NCBI GenBank assembly: GCA_021734725.1
Contig: JAIPIM010000226.1
Span: 1 to 6,637 of the forward strand
DNA from: Minisyncoccota bacterium
GTDB lineage: Bacteria; Verrucomicrobiota; Lentisphaeria; Oligosphaerales; MVZH01
DNA: 6,637 bases
Direction: 5' to 3'
Shown here piece by piece: positions 5,618-6,637 of the stretch. A program made the position numbers and the translations under genes. Each line of letters opens with the position of its first letter. Positions within the stretch are counted from its first letter, which is position 1. The notes beneath the pieces are model-generated. The model searched no databases and was not told the origin of the DNA. It worked only from the letters and a program-made list of their open reading frames with translations.

Positions 5618-6637
5618 TCACCGGTCCCGCCCCAGCGTTCTACAGCCTTCGAGAAAGCGGGCGTAGACCTCTTGCGGGGAAAAGGCCCGAGAATAGAGCG
5701 CAATCTCGTCCATGGCGCCGGGGAACGGGCTGCAGCCGGCAGAAGTGCCGATGCGGAACGGTTCGGCGCTGTTGCGAATCTTGAGTTCTTCGGGCTCTTT
5801 CCCTGTTTTCTCATCCGGCTGGGCGGACGGGCGTTCATCCCAGGGATGCCTGCGGCCGTTGATGTAGAGAGCGATTTCCTGACCGTCCCACACGGCAACC
5901 AGGTGTGTCCAGACATGGATCGGGATCGCGTTGCCGTCACGCGGGTTGGACTGCGTGTTCTTAACCTCCCGCTGTTCGAATTCCGATCCGTTGACCTCGA
6001 ACCACATGCGCGTGGCATCATTTCGCAGGTGCAGGCTGTAGGCGCCGTCGAACTTTTCGCCATAGCCTTTTCCGGCGATGTAGGGCGCCCATCCGCCGGC
6101 CTCACGGCGCACCCAGGCCTCCAAGGTTAGTGGCCCTTTCAAATCAAGCGAATCCTGATCCGGCACTTCAACAAAGCACGTGTGTTCCGGCATCATGCTG
6201 TAAAGTGCCTGTCCCTCGATGCCCGGACAGCGTTCCACGCGTCCGTGGCGCCACTTTTTGTACTCTCCGTGAAGGTTGTTGCCGGAGCTGTCACGCGCCA
6301 CCGTACCGTCGGCTGCATTTTCTTCGTCGAACCGCCACCAACCGACCAAGGCGCGCTGACGCAGGGTTTGAAGGTTTTCATCGTCCGGCAGATCTCCGAC
6401 CTCGCCTGGGTCGCTGTCCAGCGTAAGGATCCCCAGCGGTGTGTCCGTTGTAATATCTTTAACTGGCGCGCCGGTTGGCACCCACCTCGGCTCGCCCCCG
6501 GTCGGGCCACCGCGGCGGACCGTGTTGAGGAACAACCGGCCTCCGGGCGCCAGGTCCATAGCATCGAGCGGCACGGTCATTTCGCCCCCCCAGCGCCCCT
6601 TCGGATGGCGTGACCTGGCGGTGATGTCGGCGTCCCA
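5618..6637 (-). CDS. Carbohydrate-binding protein with CBM9-like end and LamG domain (5' end outside window)
   Basis: The frame is open from the right edge, giving 339 residues with the N-terminus missing. The ATG at 6580 is probably not the start, because the preceding 19 codons (WDADITARS...GRWGGE) belong to the same fold. Residues 1 to about 75 resemble the C-terminal half of CBM9-like carbohydrate-binding domains: W/E then VPLDAM, GGRLFLNTVRR, PRWVPT, DTPLGILTLD. Residues about 97-330 form a LamG/concanavalin-like lectin domain (LVGWWRFDE, DSSGNNLHGE, LTLEAWVRR, HVWTHLVAVWDGQEIALYINGR, PGAMDEIALYSRAFSPQEV). No PEP motif or membrane helix ends it. Such pairs occur in large secreted proteins of PVC bacteria that bind or process polysaccharide; any catalytic domain would lie upstream, outside the window. 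The gap of 218 nt and a separate promoter suggest it is not in an operon with the next gene. Confidence 0.85.
   Translation of the reverse strand, partial: WDADITARSRHPKGRWGGEMTVPLDAMDLAPGGRLFLNTVRRGGPTGGEPRWVPTGAPVKDITTDTPLGILTLDSDPGEVGDLPDDENLQTLRQRALVGWWRFDEENAADGTVARDSSGNNLHGEYKKWRHGRVERCPGIEGQALYSMMPEHTCFVEVPDQDSLDLKGPLTLEAWVRREAGGWAPYIAGKGYGEKFDGAYSLHLRNDATRMWFEVNGSEFEQREVKNTQSNPRDGNAIPIHVWTHLVAVWDGQEIALYINGRRHPWDERPSAQPDEKTGKEPEELKIRNSAEPFRIGTSAGCSPFPGAMDEIALYSRAFSPQEVYARFLEGCRTLGRDR

Noticed and set aside
5548..6564. Minus-strand frames 5548-6105 and 6193-6564 and plus-strand frames 5672-6130 and 6182-6613
   Set aside because: They are alternative frames of the LamG gene, whose own frame reads as a continuous recognisable CBM9-like plus LamG protein.

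Overview
The window (about 55% GC by eye) looks like a chromosomal piece from a PVC-group bacterium (Planctomycetota, Lentisphaerota, Kiritimatiellota or Verrucomicrobiota). The pointers are PEP-CTERM proteins ending in an Arg patch, autotransporter-associated beta-strand repeats, a LamG protein with a CBM9-like segment, and short GTAGGGCAGG-type palindromes between genes. This assignment is inference. All genes called lie on the minus strand, so transcription runs from right to left.

Layout in transcription order. (1) 6637-5618: 3' part of a gene for a presumed extracellular carbohydrate-binding protein, with the end of a CBM9-like fold followed by a LamG/concanavalin-like domain. Its start lies outside the window. 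(2) 5617-5400: leader and promoter region of the next gene, with a TTGACA -35 box, a perfect 12-bp palindrome at the predicted transcription start, a leader of about 150 nt and a good Shine-Dalgarno site. (3) 5399-1050: one 1449-residue ORF made of two tandem PEP-CTERM proteins of almost equal length. Each half has its own export signal, beta-rich repeat body, PEP motif, membrane helix and Arg patch. No stop codon separates them. (4) 1049-843: short spacer with a palindromic repeat that supplies the stop codon of the large gene, then a tiny ORF. (5) 842-1: 5' part of a group II intron (domains I to III and the start of domain IV), with the first 53 codons of its reverse transcriptase/maturase. 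The 5' splice site is supported by EBS1-IBS1 and EBS2-IBS2 pairing visible in the sequence.

The most interesting object is the double PEP-CTERM gene. A copy of the same palindromic repeat sits exactly at the joint between its halves, but there its TAG is out of frame and is translated through. The fused chain still has a sensible topology: both halves outside, with a short Arg-rich loop inside between two hydrophobic segments. It could therefore be processed like a polyprotein by exosortase and signal peptidase. The last 250 residues before each PEP motif are near-identical, including long exact DNA runs, while the N-terminal parts have diverged, which suggests gene conversion.
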